41,867 nucleotides of DNA from Clostridiales bacterium. Lineage in GTDB: Bacteria > Bacillota > Clostridia > Lachnospirales > Lachnospiraceae. Under the pieces are notes generated by a model. It had not been told where the DNA came from, made no database searches, and saw only the letters and a list, made by a program, of their open reading frames with translations. Shown here one piece after another: positions 34,476-41,867 of this stretch (the first letter of the stretch is position 1; every line of letters starts with the position of its first letter). The stretch covers positions 1 through 41,867 of the forward strand of contig JAAYNV010000023.1 of the NCBI GenBank assembly GCA_012520645.1. Direction: 5' to 3'. Made by a program: the position numbers and the translations under genes.

Positions 34476-34982
34476 ATGGCATTATTAGAACAGTGGAGAG
34501 ATATGGCTTATTCTGAGAAAGCCAATAAAGGAGATTTACAGAGACTTTGGAGTGCATATTTTCAGCAGGAAAGAGACATTTATGCAGAGCTTTTAAAGAA
34601 TCCGGACGAGGTAGTGACCGGAACTGTTAAGGAGCTGGCTGAGAAATACAGCGTGGATATCATGACCATGACAGGTTTTCTGGATGGTATCAATGACAGC
34701 TTAAAGGAAGCCAATCCGATTGAGGAGATGGAGGAGGATACGCAGGTAAACCTTGGATTTGACAAGGAGCTTCTCTATAAGAACATGGTAGCTGCAGAGG
34801 CAGACTGGCTCTATAACTTACCCGAGTGGGATGCGATTTTCGATGCAGATACAAAGAAGGCGCTTTACAAGGAGCAGAAGTCCTCTACTACGGTTGTAAA
34901 GGGAGATAAGGTATATCCGAATGATCCGTGTCCGTGCGGAAGCGGCAAGAAGTATAAAAAGTGCTGTGGTAAAAACGCATGA
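34476..34982 (+). CDS. SEC-C metal-binding motif protein
   Basis: A 168-residue protein whose last 20 residues are a SEC-C zinc motif ([18 protein letters not shown]), as at the end of SecA. The first ~140 residues are acidic and helical ([19 protein letters not shown], ...[24 protein letters not shown]). This is a common Clostridial stand-alone SEC-C family with unknown role. The SEC-C motif binds Zn and, in SecA, contacts ribosomes and SecB. Its stop overlaps the start of the next gene (ATGA). Confidence 0.88.
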   Translation: MALLEQWRDMAYSEKANKGDLQRLWSAYFQQERDIYAELLKNPDEVVTGTVKELAEKYSVDIMTMTGFLDGINDSLKEANPIEEMEEDTQVNLGFDKELLYKNMVAAEADWLYNLPEWDAIFDADTKKALYKEQKSSTTVVKGDKVYPNDPCPCGSGKKYKKCCGKNA

Positions 34983-35440
34983 TGCAGAGCCGGATTGAAG
35001 ATGCAGTAAAGCTGTTTGAGGATGGCTTTGGATGTTGTCAGGCCGTATTTGCAACCTATGCGGATTTGTTCGGAATGGACAGGGAAACCGCTGTAAAGCT
35101 TGCAGGACCGTTAAGCGCCGGAATCGGCAGGATGCGGGAGGTGTGCGGTGTGGTAAGTGCCATGGCGATGCTGACCGGTTTAAAGCAGGGCTTTACCGAT
35201 CCGTCAGATGAAGCAGGAAAGACTGCCGCCTATGAAAAGGTGCGTACTATGAGCGACCGTCTGAAGAAAGAGATGGGCAGTATTATATGCAGAGAATTGC
35301 TTGGTTTGGAGGAGCGGGAAGAGAGTGCGAAGCCTGCACAGCGCACTCCGGAATATTATGCCACACGTCCTTGCAGCCGGATGGTGGCAGCTGCAGCTAA
35401 AATAATAGAAGAAGAGTTATTGCTGGATGATTTCATGTAA
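34979..35440 (+). CDS. C_GCAxxG_C_C family protein
   Basis: A 153-residue redox-type protein with the family's spaced cysteine pattern: [17 protein letters not shown] near the N-terminus, [27 protein letters not shown] in the middle, then a C-terminal Cys in IICRELLG and another in RPCSRMV. Proteins of this family are frequent in anaerobes and may bind a metal or cluster, but the role is not settled. The canonical GG is replaced by [12 protein letters not shown] 34979 overlaps the upstream stop by 4 bases; ATG 34982 is an equal alternative. A terminator follows. Confidence 0.85.
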   Translation: MMQSRIEDAVKLFEDGFGCCQAVFATYADLFGMDRETAVKLAGPLSAGIGRMREVCGVVSAMAMLTGLKQGFTDPSDEAGKTAAYEKVRTMSDRLKKEMGSIICRELLGLEEREESAKPAQRTPEYYATRPCSRMVAAAAKIIEEELLLDDFM

Positions 35441-35445
35441 GAAAG

Positions 35446-35478
35446 AGCAGATGCCTTTATAGGGTGTCTGCTTTTTTT
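35446..35478 (+). terminator. Intrinsic terminator
   Basis: AGCAGATGCC pairs with GGTGTCTGCT (wobbles in the centre) around a short loop, followed by seven T's. It ends the SEC-C/C_GCAxxG operon. Confidence 0.88.
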
Positions 35479-35487
35479 AATTCACAC

Positions 35488-35516
35488 TTGACAAGTATTA
35501 TAAAATATATTATAAC
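35488..35516 (+). promoter_or_regulatory. Strong promoter of the TetR-hydrolase operon
   Basis: TTGACA (35488-35493), a 17-base AT-rich spacer and TATAAC (35511-35516), near-consensus. The spacer and region just after are very AT-rich with alternating TA, a likely place for the TetR protein to bind, though I see no clean palindrome. Confidence 0.8.
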
Positions 35517-35580
35517 GATGATATAAAACGGCGTTACAAAACAGTAGTATTAAATAATGACAAAGGAGAGGAGAAGATTC

Positions 35581-36225
35581 ATGCCACCAAAACCAAAATT
35601 TACCAAGGAAGAGATTGTAGAAACTGCGTTTCGTATGACAAAGGAAAATGGATTTAATTCTGTAACGGCACGAGAGCTTGGAAAAAAATTAGGAACCTCT
35701 TCCACTCCAATTTTTACGGTTTTTAAAAATATGAATGAAGTGCGGGAGTCGGTCAGAGAATTAGCTATGAAAGAATTTGAGAAATATGTAGCGGATATTC
35801 TGGAGTATACTCCTGCATTTAAAAAGTTTGGTGTTCAGATGATTCAATTTGCGTTAGAGGAGCCACAGTTGTTCAGGGTTCTTTATATGGAAGAGAATGA
35901 GGAGAGCAAATCTTTTGAAGAAATGCGAAAGGAGCTGGGAACGTTGGCGGATAGATGTCTGGAACTGATACAGAAGGATTATTCGGTATCCGAACCGGAA
36001 GCAGAACAGATATTCCGACAGGCATGGGTTTTCACATTTTCTATTTGCGTATTATTGGTCAACAAGATTTGTCATTTTTCATCCGAGGAAATTATTGAGA
36101 TGATGGGATTACAATTCCAGGGAACTCTGTTACTGATAAAAACAGGTCAATATGTTCGAATGGATGTGACGGAAAAAAAGAATGAAAAGAATGAAAAGAA
36201 AAAAGATACTAAGAATAGTTTTTAG
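35581..36225 (+). CDS. TetR/AcrR-family regulator
   Basis: A 214-residue regulator. The N-terminal helix-turn-helix is FTKEEIVETAFRMTKENGFN, then VTARELGKKLGTSSTPIFTVF; the ligand-binding half is helical and weakly conserved. It has an unusual lysine/asparagine-rich tail (KKNEKNEKKKDTKNSF). ATG 35581 is chosen because AAAGGAGAGGAG lies about 8 bases upstream; ATG 35557 precedes that box. It overlaps the following hydrolase gene by 44 bases in another frame, so the two are coupled. The regulator probably controls its own promoter at 35488-35516 in response to a small molecule. Confidence 0.93.
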   Translation: MPPKPKFTKEEIVETAFRMTKENGFNSVTARELGKKLGTSSTPIFTVFKNMNEVRESVRELAMKEFEKYVADILEYTPAFKKFGVQMIQFALEEPQLFRVLYMEENEESKSFEEMRKELGTLADRCLELIQKDYSVSEPEAEQIFRQAWVFTFSICVLLVNKICHFSSEEIIEMMGLQFQGTLLLIKTGQYVRMDVTEKKNEKNEKKKDTKNSF

Positions 36226-37675
36226 CTGTCTGATTATTGTGCTGCTGTCTGCAGGTGCAGGTGTATGGGCTATGTTTGGCGAAAAAGTCCATGCGGCTAC
36301 TACGGTGGAAAAGGTTACAGATGGACTTTATATGATGGAGTATGAAGGGGATTACGGATTTGATACCTTTTTAGAGCAGGGTGGTGCTTCCTCAAATGAG
36401 GAAATGGCAGGATATATTATGTCGTTTTTGTCCGGCGGACTTTATAAACACAATACGGTAGAACTGGCAGAGCCGGATTACGGCTGCAGTACGCTTTTTG
36501 TGGAAGGCAATGGTGAATACCTATTCGGCCGTAATTATGACTGGGAAGACTGCAGTGCCATGATCGTACATACAAAGCCGGAGAATGGTTATGAATCCTA
36601 TTCCACCTGCTGTCTGGATTTCCTTGGATTTGGAGAGAATTGGAAGCCGGAGGATTTTTCGGACCGTTATATGGCATTAGCAGCTGTTTACGTGCCGCTT
36701 GATGGAATGAATGAGATGGGGCTTTGTGTAGCGGATCTGATGGCGGGAGACAGTGAGGAAACCGACCAGATGACAAATCAGCCGGACCTTACAACGACGA
36801 CTGCAATTCGTCTGATTCTGGATCATGCAGCAACAGTGGACGAGGCGGTTGCCTTATTGGAGCAGTATGATATGCATTCTGTAATCGGAACAGCCCATCA
36901 TTTTGCGATAGCGGATGCCAGTGGAAAATCAGTGGTTGTGGAATATGTGTCAGGGGAAATGGTCGTAACGCAGACAGATATTGTGACCAACCATTATTTG
37001 TCAGAGAAAAAATATGGAATCGGCAGTGAACAGTCCCATAAGCGTTTTGATACACTGACAGTACTCAAACAGGACTATGAAGAGATGAAAACAGAAGGAA
37101 AACTCGCAGAGGGCGCAGAGGATTGTTTTGAACTGAAAAAGTGCATGCAGACTGTAGCACAGAGCAATTATCCGGGTGAAGAACAGACACAGTGGACTGT
37201 CCTGTATCATACGGGAGCGCTTTGTCTGGAATTTTACCGGCGGGAGCAGTATGAAACAGGCTATCGGTTTGAACTTCGCTCAAAGGGAAAGATGATGGTC
37301 ATAACAGGCAGTGAAGAAGAGGCATCTGACGTGCAGGAAGCGGAGCGTCAGAAAATAGAAATCTGGGTGGATGAAAATGTGGTATATTCCACCTCGGATC
37401 TGAAAGAAGTCGGAGATATTTTAAAGGGAGTTGATATGCCGCAGTGGAAGCAGATTGCAGAGCTTCCCGTGGATAGTATAGCAGTCTGCACCTTAAGAAA
37501 GTATCAGTCTCTCCAACAAATGAAGAATGAAATGGTAGAAACCGGACGATGGAAACTGTTCCAATCGGAAGAAAACTATTATTTGACAGTGCAGACAGAC
37601 GCAGAGAAAAGAGATGAGGTTTATATGGTATCGAAAAATACCGGTAAATTTCTTTTGCGGTATTGTAAGCCGTAG
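36182..37675 (+). CDS. Membrane-anchored C45-type Ntn hydrolase (acyltransferase/amidase family)
   Basis: A 497-residue protein with a basic N-terminus and one membrane helix (~10-31), so it is exported or anchored. The catalytic domain (about 95-370) has the N-terminal-nucleophile pattern DYGCSTLFV...GRNYDWEDC with a candidate nucleophile Cys102, and ADASGKSVVVEYVSGEM and TNHYL further on. This is as in the linear-amide C-N hydrolases, choloylglycine hydrolases and isopenicillin-N acyltransferases (C45). The usual self-processing would expose Cys102. The C-terminal ~120 residues (375-497) form an extra domain I do not recognise. It starts inside the TetR gene. A substrate such as an N-acyl amide or beta-lactam-like amide is possible but unproven. 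Confidence 0.8.
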   Translation: MKRMKRKKILRIVFSCLIIVLLSAGAGVWAMFGEKVHAATTVEKVTDGLYMMEYEGDYGFDTFLEQGGASSNEEMAGYIMSFLSGGLYKHNTVELAEPDYGCSTLFVEGNGEYLFGRNYDWEDCSAMIVHTKPENGYESYSTCCLDFLGFGENWKPEDFSDRYMALAAVYVPLDGMNEMGLCVADLMAGDSEETDQMTNQPDLTTTTAIRLILDHAATVDEAVALLEQYDMHSVIGTAHHFAIADASGKSVVVEYVSGEMVVTQTDIVTNHYLSEKKYGIGSEQSHKRFDTLTVLKQDYEEMKTEGKLAEGAEDCFELKKCMQTVAQSNYPGEEQTQWTVLYHTGALCLEFYRREQYETGYRFELRSKGKMMVITGSEEEASDVQEAERQKIEIWVDENVVYSTSDLKEVGDILKGVDMPQWKQIAELPVDSIAVCTLRKYQSLQQMKNEMVETGRWKLFQSEENYYLTVQTDAEKRDEVYMVSKNTGKFLLRYCKP

Positions 37676-37702
37676 CATGCCGGAGAGGAGAAACAAAGGA
37701 AG

Positions 37703-38584
37703 ATGGAAGTTACGATTATAAAGAATTACAGAGAAAATGAAATGTTGCGATGCAGCTTTTGTGAACTTGCAATGAAGACTTTTGGAATTGATTTTGAAAG
37801 CTGGTATGAGAATGGATTCTGGACAGACAGATACAATCCATATTCGGTTTTGCTGGATGGTAGGATTGTAGCGAATGTTTCCGTCAATCGCATGGAAATG
37901 TACACACCCGGAAAAACATTTCATTTTATACAGCTTGGTACGGTTATGACTGATGAGAAGCATCGAAACAAGGGATATATTCGCATGCTGATGGAAGAAA
38001 TTTTCCGGGACTATGAGAAGAATACGGACGGATTTTATTTGTTTGCCAATGACACAGTTTGTGAATTTTATCCGAAGTTCGGGTTTGAACCGGCACAGGA
38101 ATTTCGAATGGAAAAGCATGAAAAGGCAGAAGAGTGGTCAGCAGATGTTTCGGAGGCATGTTATGTACCGTTAGCGACATGGGAGGATTGGGACGCATTT
38201 CAGGGGCATATAGAGAGAAGTGTTCCAAACAGTCGTTTCGAAATGCGGGATAATGCACAGTTAGCCATGTTTTATCTGTCAAGCGTTATGAAGGACAACT
38301 TGTATTATGTGGAATCAGAGGAGGCATTTTCTGTAGCAGAGATATCCGGAAACCAACTGTTTCTGACGGCGGTATATGCAGATCATATTGTGGATTTGAA
38401 TAGAATTATTGCAGCCTTTGGAAAGGAAATAGAAGAGGTGAAGCTCGGATTTACTCCTTTAGAAAAGAACGGATTTGTAGCAGTTCCTTACAAAGAAGAG
38501 GACTGTACTTTATTTCTGAAGGGAAAGGGGTTTGAGGAATATCGGAAGGACATGCTTCGTTTTCCGGTATTGTCGCATGCGTGA
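37703..38584 (+). CDS. GNAT family N-acetyltransferase, two-domain
   Basis: A 293-residue protein. The GNAT domain lies in residues ~1-130, with acetyl-CoA-binding motif A in FIQLGTVMTDEKHRNKGYIRMLM and the B region YLFANDTVCEFYPKFGFEP. The remaining ~160 residues form a second domain like those of Eis-type and other long GNATs. It could acetylate a small amine such as an aminoglycoside, but nothing here fixes the substrate. It starts 28 bases after the hydrolase gene with GGAGAGGAG upstream, and is probably in the same transcript. Confidence 0.88.
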   Translation: MEVTIIKNYRENEMLRCSFCELAMKTFGIDFESWYENGFWTDRYNPYSVLLDGRIVANVSVNRMEMYTPGKTFHFIQLGTVMTDEKHRNKGYIRMLMEEIFRDYEKNTDGFYLFANDTVCEFYPKFGFEPAQEFRMEKHEKAEEWSADVSEACYVPLATWEDWDAFQGHIERSVPNSRFEMRDNAQLAMFYLSSVMKDNLYYVESEEAFSVAEISGNQLFLTAVYADHIVDLNRIIAAFGKEIEEVKLGFTPLEKNGFVAVPYKEEDCTLFLKGKGFEEYRKDMLRFPVLSHA

Positions 38585-38603
38585 AAATAATGGAGGGATA
38601 AGG

Positions 38604-39128
38604 ATGATTAGGATATTAGAGACGGAGAAAATTAATACCGGTTTATTTGTGGATTTTAAAAGACATCAGCAGGTGACAAAGTGCTGGCGGAAAATCTATG
38701 ATAAGTGGGTCATTGTGGACAATCCGTTTACGGAGGACTGGTCCAAAGAACAATATGAGTATCTTGTAAAATGTCTGAGGAATACGATATTGACAGGCGG
38801 TATCGTATTCGGAGCATTTCAGGATCAAAGGATGGTCGGATTTACCTCAGTGGAAGCAAAACATTTCGGCAGCAGGAAGCAGTATATGGAGCTTTCCAGT
38901 ATTCACGTATCGGAGGAGAGCAGAGGAAGCGGCATAGGTCGTGGACTGATAGAATGTGCGAAGGGATGGGCAAAAGAACACGGTGCTGAAAAACTCTACA
39001 TTTCGGCGCATTCGTCTATAGAGAGTCAGGCTTTTTATAAAGCAGTGGGTTGTAAGGAGGCAGAAGAGTACAGCAGGAGTCATGTGGAGAAGGAACCTTG
39101 CGACTGCCAGCTTGAACTTGCGGTATAG
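38604..39128 (+). CDS. GNAT family N-acetyltransferase
   Basis: A 174-residue acetyltransferase. Motif A is ELSSIHVSEESRGSGIGRGLIECAK (R/Q-x-x-G-x-G/A present as RGSGIG); motif B is LYISAHSSIESQAFYKAVGC. ATG 38604 is preferred because GGAGGGATAAGG stands immediately upstream; an upstream in-frame ATG at 38532 lies inside the preceding GNAT gene. Length is typical of single-domain GNATs. Second acetyltransferase in the same gene run; substrate unknown. Confidence 0.92.
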   Translation: MIRILETEKINTGLFVDFKRHQQVTKCWRKIYDKWVIVDNPFTEDWSKEQYEYLVKCLRNTILTGGIVFGAFQDQRMVGFTSVEAKHFGSRKQYMELSSIHVSEESRGSGIGRGLIECAKGWAKEHGAEKLYISAHSSIESQAFYKAVGCKEAEEYSRSHVEKEPCDCQLELAV

Positions 39129-39227
39129 ACAGCAAGGTTTGATGTATGGGTGCCGGATATTAAGAAAAAACATAGACAGTATATGTATCCATAAAGTTAG
39201 TTCTAAGAGGGAGTAAAACAATAGATT

Positions 39228-40001
39228 ATGATGTCGGGAGTATATGAAAGTATAGAGAGGACAAAGCAGGGCTTTGAGGAGAGCTTTGCAGCAGGAACAT
39301 TTTATAATAAGCAGACGAGGGATGAGAAACATCTGGAGCTTATTCTGGATTTCCTGAAGGTAAAAGATGGCATGAAAATTCTGGATTTGGGTACGGGAAC
39401 GGGATATCTGGCATTTCCTTTTGCAGAAAAATACCCCGAAGCAGAAGTGACAGGTCTTGATATTGTGGAACAGGCGTTGTGTGAAAACCGGAAAAAGGCA
39501 GAGGATAAGGGGTTAAAAAACCTACAGTTTGTCAGTTATAGCGGGATGGATTTTCCATTTGAGGAGGATACCTTTGATATGGTCATAACCCGGTATGCCC
39601 TGCATCATTTCCCGAATATTCAGGATGCGTTTCGGGAAGTGGGCAGAGTGTTAAAACCGGGAGGAAGCTTTTTCCTGTCTGATCCTGCACCAAATGCGGA
39701 TGATACGGAACGGTTTGTAGATGCGTATATGCAGATGAAAAAGGACGGACATATCAAATTTTATACGAAAGAGGAATGGAAGAAAATCGGGGAAGGAGCA
39801 GGGCTCAAATCTGTGGACGGCTTTGAAACAAGCATCCGTTTCCCGAAGAAGAGAGAAACGGCACCGGAGTTTGAGGAGATTGTAAGCCGTTTTGATGAAG
39901 CGGTAATCCGTGGTTATGCAGTAGAAGTTGTGGAAGATGAAATCTGGATTACCGAGAGAGTGAACAATCTTTTGTTTCAGAATGAGAAAGCAGAAAAATA
40001 A
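39228..40001 (+). CDS. Class I SAM-dependent methyltransferase
   Basis: A 257-residue methyltransferase of the Methyltransf_11/UbiE type: motif I ILDLGTGTGYLAFPFA (about 50-65), acidic end of beta-2 in VTGLDIVEQAL, motif II DTFDMVITRYALHHFPN and motif III LKPGGSFFLSDP. ATG 39228 or 39231. It follows the GNAT gene after ~100 bases without a clear terminator, and is followed 18 bases later by a small gene of unknown function. The acceptor is unknown. Confidence 0.93.
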   Translation: MMSGVYESIERTKQGFEESFAAGTFYNKQTRDEKHLELILDFLKVKDGMKILDLGTGTGYLAFPFAEKYPEAEVTGLDIVEQALCENRKKAEDKGLKNLQFVSYSGMDFPFEEDTFDMVITRYALHHFPNIQDAFREVGRVLKPGGSFFLSDPAPNADDTERFVDAYMQMKKDGHIKFYTKEEWKKIGEGAGLKSVDGFETSIRFPKKRETAPEFEEIVSRFDEAVIRGYAVEVVEDEIWITERVNNLLFQNEKAEK

Positions 40002-40019
40002 AAAAGAGGAGAAGTATTT

Positions 40020-40433
40020 ATGAGGAAAACAGAGAAAGAACTAGAGAAGACTGACGCAAAAGAACTGGCCGGAGTAAACAAGAAATCATTTGCTATGTTT
40101 TTTGGCGGCGGTGAAATCTGGTTTGAACATCTGGACGGTATTTACGGATATACCGATCTTGCCATAGAAAAGCTGGAACAGGATTATCAGCAGTTTAAAA
40201 GACCCTCAATGCCTTCTCTGTTGGCGGTCAATCTGGAAGAAACAATGGTAAATAATGCGTTGATCCATGCCATTGCAGAAAAAATATTAAATGGAAACAA
40301 ACAATTTACGCGGGTCGTATTTGTCGGGGTAAATATAAGTGCACAGAAAGAGATTAAGAAGGCCCTGAAGGGTGCTCCCTTTGTCTTAAATTTTATCAAC
40401 GATTTTGAAAAGGCAAAGGAATGGCTCGTATAA
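40020..40433 (+). CDS. Hypothetical 137-residue protein
   Basis: An unrecognised small soluble protein. It opens with a charged helix (MRKTEKELEKTDAKELAGVN), then KSFAMFFGGGEIWFEHLDGIYGYTDLAIEKLE, an alternating strand/helix pattern (SLLAVNLEETMVNNALIHAIAEKIL, RVVFVGVNISAQKEIKKAL), and ends APFVLNFINDFEKAKEWLV. The order of strands and helices recalls STAS-like folds, which is only an impression. AAAGAGGAG lies 8-9 bases before ATG. It follows the methyltransferase gene by 18 bases and may be its operon partner. Confidence 0.75.
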   Translation: MRKTEKELEKTDAKELAGVNKKSFAMFFGGGEIWFEHLDGIYGYTDLAIEKLEQDYQQFKRPSMPSLLAVNLEETMVNNALIHAIAEKILNGNKQFTRVVFVGVNISAQKEIKKALKGAPFVLNFINDFEKAKEWLV

Positions 40434-40468
40434 AATGATATTCTGATTGAGCGGGATAGGAACTTTAA

Positions 40469-40656
40469 GTGAGAGAAGCTGTATGCAATCCATTCGTATA
40501 TCCAACCCCGTTTGAACTCCATTTTTCTGTGGCGCATTTAAACTGGTATCAGTCAGATCCAGAGGAATATGTGGAAAAGATGAACGGAACGGATAAGGAT
40601 TTAGCGCACATTTTACCGTGATATATCATAGAGGGAAAACTCTTTACGGAATATAA
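40469..40656 (+). pseudogene. Relic of an aminoglycoside-nucleotidyltransferase-like gene
   Basis: From 40469 the frame reads REAVCNPFVYPTPFELHFS, then VAHLNWYQSDPEEYVEKMNG and TDKDLA. One base is then missing, and the next frame continues AHFTVIYHRGKTLYG before a stop. This resembles the central part of AadA/ANT(9)-like adenylyltransferases (DUF4111-containing). The N-terminal GS...D.D nucleotidyltransferase motif and the C-terminal domain are absent. About 100 bases of open sequence follow (40657-40778) that I cannot assign. It is a dead fragment of a possible resistance or nucleotidyltransferase gene. Confidence 0.6.
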
Positions 40657-40778
40657 AAAGCTGATTTCGGAAGCACTGAAGGAGTACCAAACCGGAGAAC
40701 CTATGACCCTGAATCCTGTTTGCTTTGAAACAGAAAGAAGGATGACAGAAGAGCCTGTTTCTGAAAGGAGATATTTAG

Positions 40779-41162
40779 ATGAAAAGAAAAGCAATTGCAG
40801 CAGCGTTGGTTATTCTATCGCTGATGTCTTTAACTGCATGTGGAGGAAGAACAAAAGAATTATATGAGGTACCGGATCTGTCACAATACAAAACAGAATA
40901 TGTTGGGGATGCTCCCAACGTTGTTAATATTGTAAGTCAGCAAGATTATCCGGAAGGATATTCCTATGACAGCATAGAGATACAGTCTGAAACAGAACCA
41001 TATGGCCTGACTGTTTTTCTGAAAGCAGCTCCAGCGGCATCTGAGATAGAAGATGAATTGCAGACCAATGCAGATATGGCATTTGATTTAATTGGTAATC
41101 TGGGCACTCTTGAGTATAGAGAAGCGAATAGCAAAGAGTTTATTGCTGCGTATGAGCGTTAG
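40779..41162 (+). CDS. DUF4825-like lipoprotein
   Basis: A 127-residue protein with a signal peptide (MKRKAIAAALVILSLMSLTAC), lipobox LTAC and Cys21 as lipidation site. The mature part (VPDLSQYKTEYVGDAPNVVNIVSQQDYPEGYSY ... ESEPYG-type LTVFLK) resembles the DUF4825 domain, which is often attached to BlaR1/MecR1-like or envelope proteins. Role unknown. GAAAGGAG lies about 8 bases before ATG. It is followed by a small membrane protein gene 26 bases on. Confidence 0.75.
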   Translation: MKRKAIAAALVILSLMSLTACGGRTKELYEVPDLSQYKTEYVGDAPNVVNIVSQQDYPEGYSYDSIEIQSETEPYGLTVFLKAAPAASEIEDELQTNADMAFDLIGNLGTLEYREANSKEFIAAYER

Positions 41163-41188
41163 ATAATTTGAATTTGCGGAGATGAATT

Positions 41189-41563
41189 ATGATATCTATT
41201 ATAGGAGCAGGAGCTTTTTCCGTTGTAATTATATTATCAATTCTTATCATTTGTGGATTGCCGTTAGGTGAATTGACAATGGGAGGGCAATATAAAGTAT
41301 TTCCCCCCAAATTAAGAATCGTGTTAGTTACACAGCTTATCTTACAAGTATTTTTTGTACTAATTATTTTACAAATGGGAGAGTTTATACCATTATGGTT
41401 TTCGTATAACGTAACGAAGATTATTGGCATTGTAATGGCGGTATATCTTTCTTTAAATACTGTTATGAACCTTATTTCTAAAAGTAAAAAGGAGAAATAC
41501 ATAATGACACCGCTTTCGTTTGTTACCGCAATTTGCTTTTGGATAACTGCTTTGCAAATGTAA
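41189..41563 (+). CDS. Small hypothetical membrane protein (four helices)
   Basis: A 124-residue hydrophobic protein with about four membrane segments (around 4-24, 45-65, 72-92 and 105-122), short loops and a basic stretch SKSKKEKY between helices three and four. No family is recognised with confidence. It overlaps nothing and follows the DUF4825 lipoprotein; a weak GGAG lies 7-8 bases before ATG. Confidence 0.65.
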   Translation: MISIIGAGAFSVVIILSILIICGLPLGELTMGGQYKVFPPKLRIVLVTQLILQVFFVLIILQMGEFIPLWFSYNVTKIIGIVMAVYLSLNTVMNLISKSKKEKYIMTPLSFVTAICFWITALQM

Positions 41564-41659
41564 GCGAATCCCAAGTTGCCGAATAGGAAAATAAGAATTG
41601 ACCAAAGGTCAATTGTATGGGAGCAGAGATAAAGAAAACTTGAATTTGGTGGTGTGATT

Positions 41660-41770
41660 ATGGATTATATAGAACTAGAATCAGAGAGATTACTATTTAG
41701 AAAATATAGCGTGGAAGATTACCGAGTTTTTTATGATATGTTGTTGTCCGGCACATTAAACGCGGCTTAA
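41660..41770 (+). pseudogene. N-terminal stub of a GNAT acetyltransferase
   Basis: 36 codons (MDYIELESERLLFRKYSVED...) match the opening of RimJ/RimL-type GNATs (ESERLLFRxxxxxD) and then stop at TAA 41768-41770. The sequence after the stop shows no continuation in any frame. The gene is truncated, and the remaining 97 bases of the window hold nothing I recognise. Confidence 0.5.
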
Positions 41771-41867
41771 TTCTTCAGATTAAAACAGACCTTTTAAACC
41801 GTTTGACAATGGTATAAATCACATTGTTTGGTGTTGATTCTGCATTTTATTTTGTACCAAAAGACCA

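Noticed and set aside
35494..35560. A TetR operator in the promoter region
   Set aside because: The area is AT-rich with partial symmetry, but no palindrome stands out from the background, so I did not call one.
37493..38119. 208-codon minus-strand frame across the hydrolase/GNAT junction
   Set aside because: It spans two well-supported plus-strand genes, has no start signals and an unnatural composition.
40657..40778. Continuation of the nucleotidyltransferase or a separate gene before the DUF4825 lipoprotein
   Set aside because: An open frame exists (EYKKLISEALKEYQTGEP...) but has no start signal, and I cannot link it to a family; it may be another fragment.

Overview
The window looks like a chromosomal segment from a gut Lachnospiraceae-type Firmicute (Clostridia). 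The signs are strong AGGAGG-like ribosome binding sites, intrinsic terminators, an AT-rich but coding-dense layout, and lineage-typical families: DUF5717/DUF5716, DUF4825, a SpoIID-like protein with a peptidoglycan-binding domain, and C_GCAxxG_C_C. No rRNA, tRNA or CRISPR array was found.

Layout. 1-1650 is a gene-poor stretch. It holds a candidate type I toxin-antitoxin locus (a 31-residue holin-like toxin on the minus strand facing a candidate short convergent RNA, sharing one bidirectional terminator) and a relic of an IS66 transposase. 1658-2974 encodes a SpoIID/LytB-like protein. 3029-4913 (minus) is a YtrA-type GntR regulator with an ABC-2 transporter and a clear promoter with palindromic operator. 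5004-6116 (minus) is an orphan CobD/HisC-like PLP enzyme. 6255-13175 is a four-gene operon: a giant DUF5717 protein, an actin/Hsp70-like DUF5716 protein, a helical-repeat protein and a coiled-coil membrane protein. It has no assigned function and is the best candidate here for an undescribed system. 13269-15531 is a polar amino-acid ABC importer (binding lipoprotein, permease, ATPase).

15680-20766 carries purine genes purC-purF-purB-purA, with purA behind its own promoter and a leader hairpin. 20778-23150 holds a YitT-family membrane protein, a LysR regulator and a HAD hydrolase. 23235-27201 is an N-acetylglucosamine uptake and catabolism locus. It starts with a strong promoter, a RAT antiterminator site overlapping a 25-bp terminator stem, a BglG/LicT-type antiterminator, EIIA, the EIICB permease (nagE-like) and nagB; nagB carries a one-base insertion in an A7 run.

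27315-32809 is a two-component system linked to an FtsX-type ABC transporter. It is damaged: the permease has a frameshift and is cut by a deletion that joins it to the C-terminal part of a serine hydrolase, and the histidine kinase has a one-base break near its end. 32918-35440 has a MATE exporter, a SEC-C protein and a C_GCAxxG_C_C protein. 35488-40433 has a TetR regulator overlapping a secreted/anchored C45-type Ntn hydrolase, two GNAT acetyltransferases, a methyltransferase and a small unknown protein. 40469-41867 mixes relics (an aminoglycoside-nucleotidyltransferase fragment, a truncated GNAT) with a DUF4825 lipoprotein and a small membrane protein.

Family names rest on motif recognition without database searches. 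Several broken genes sit at homopolymers, so assembly error cannot be excluded without reads.
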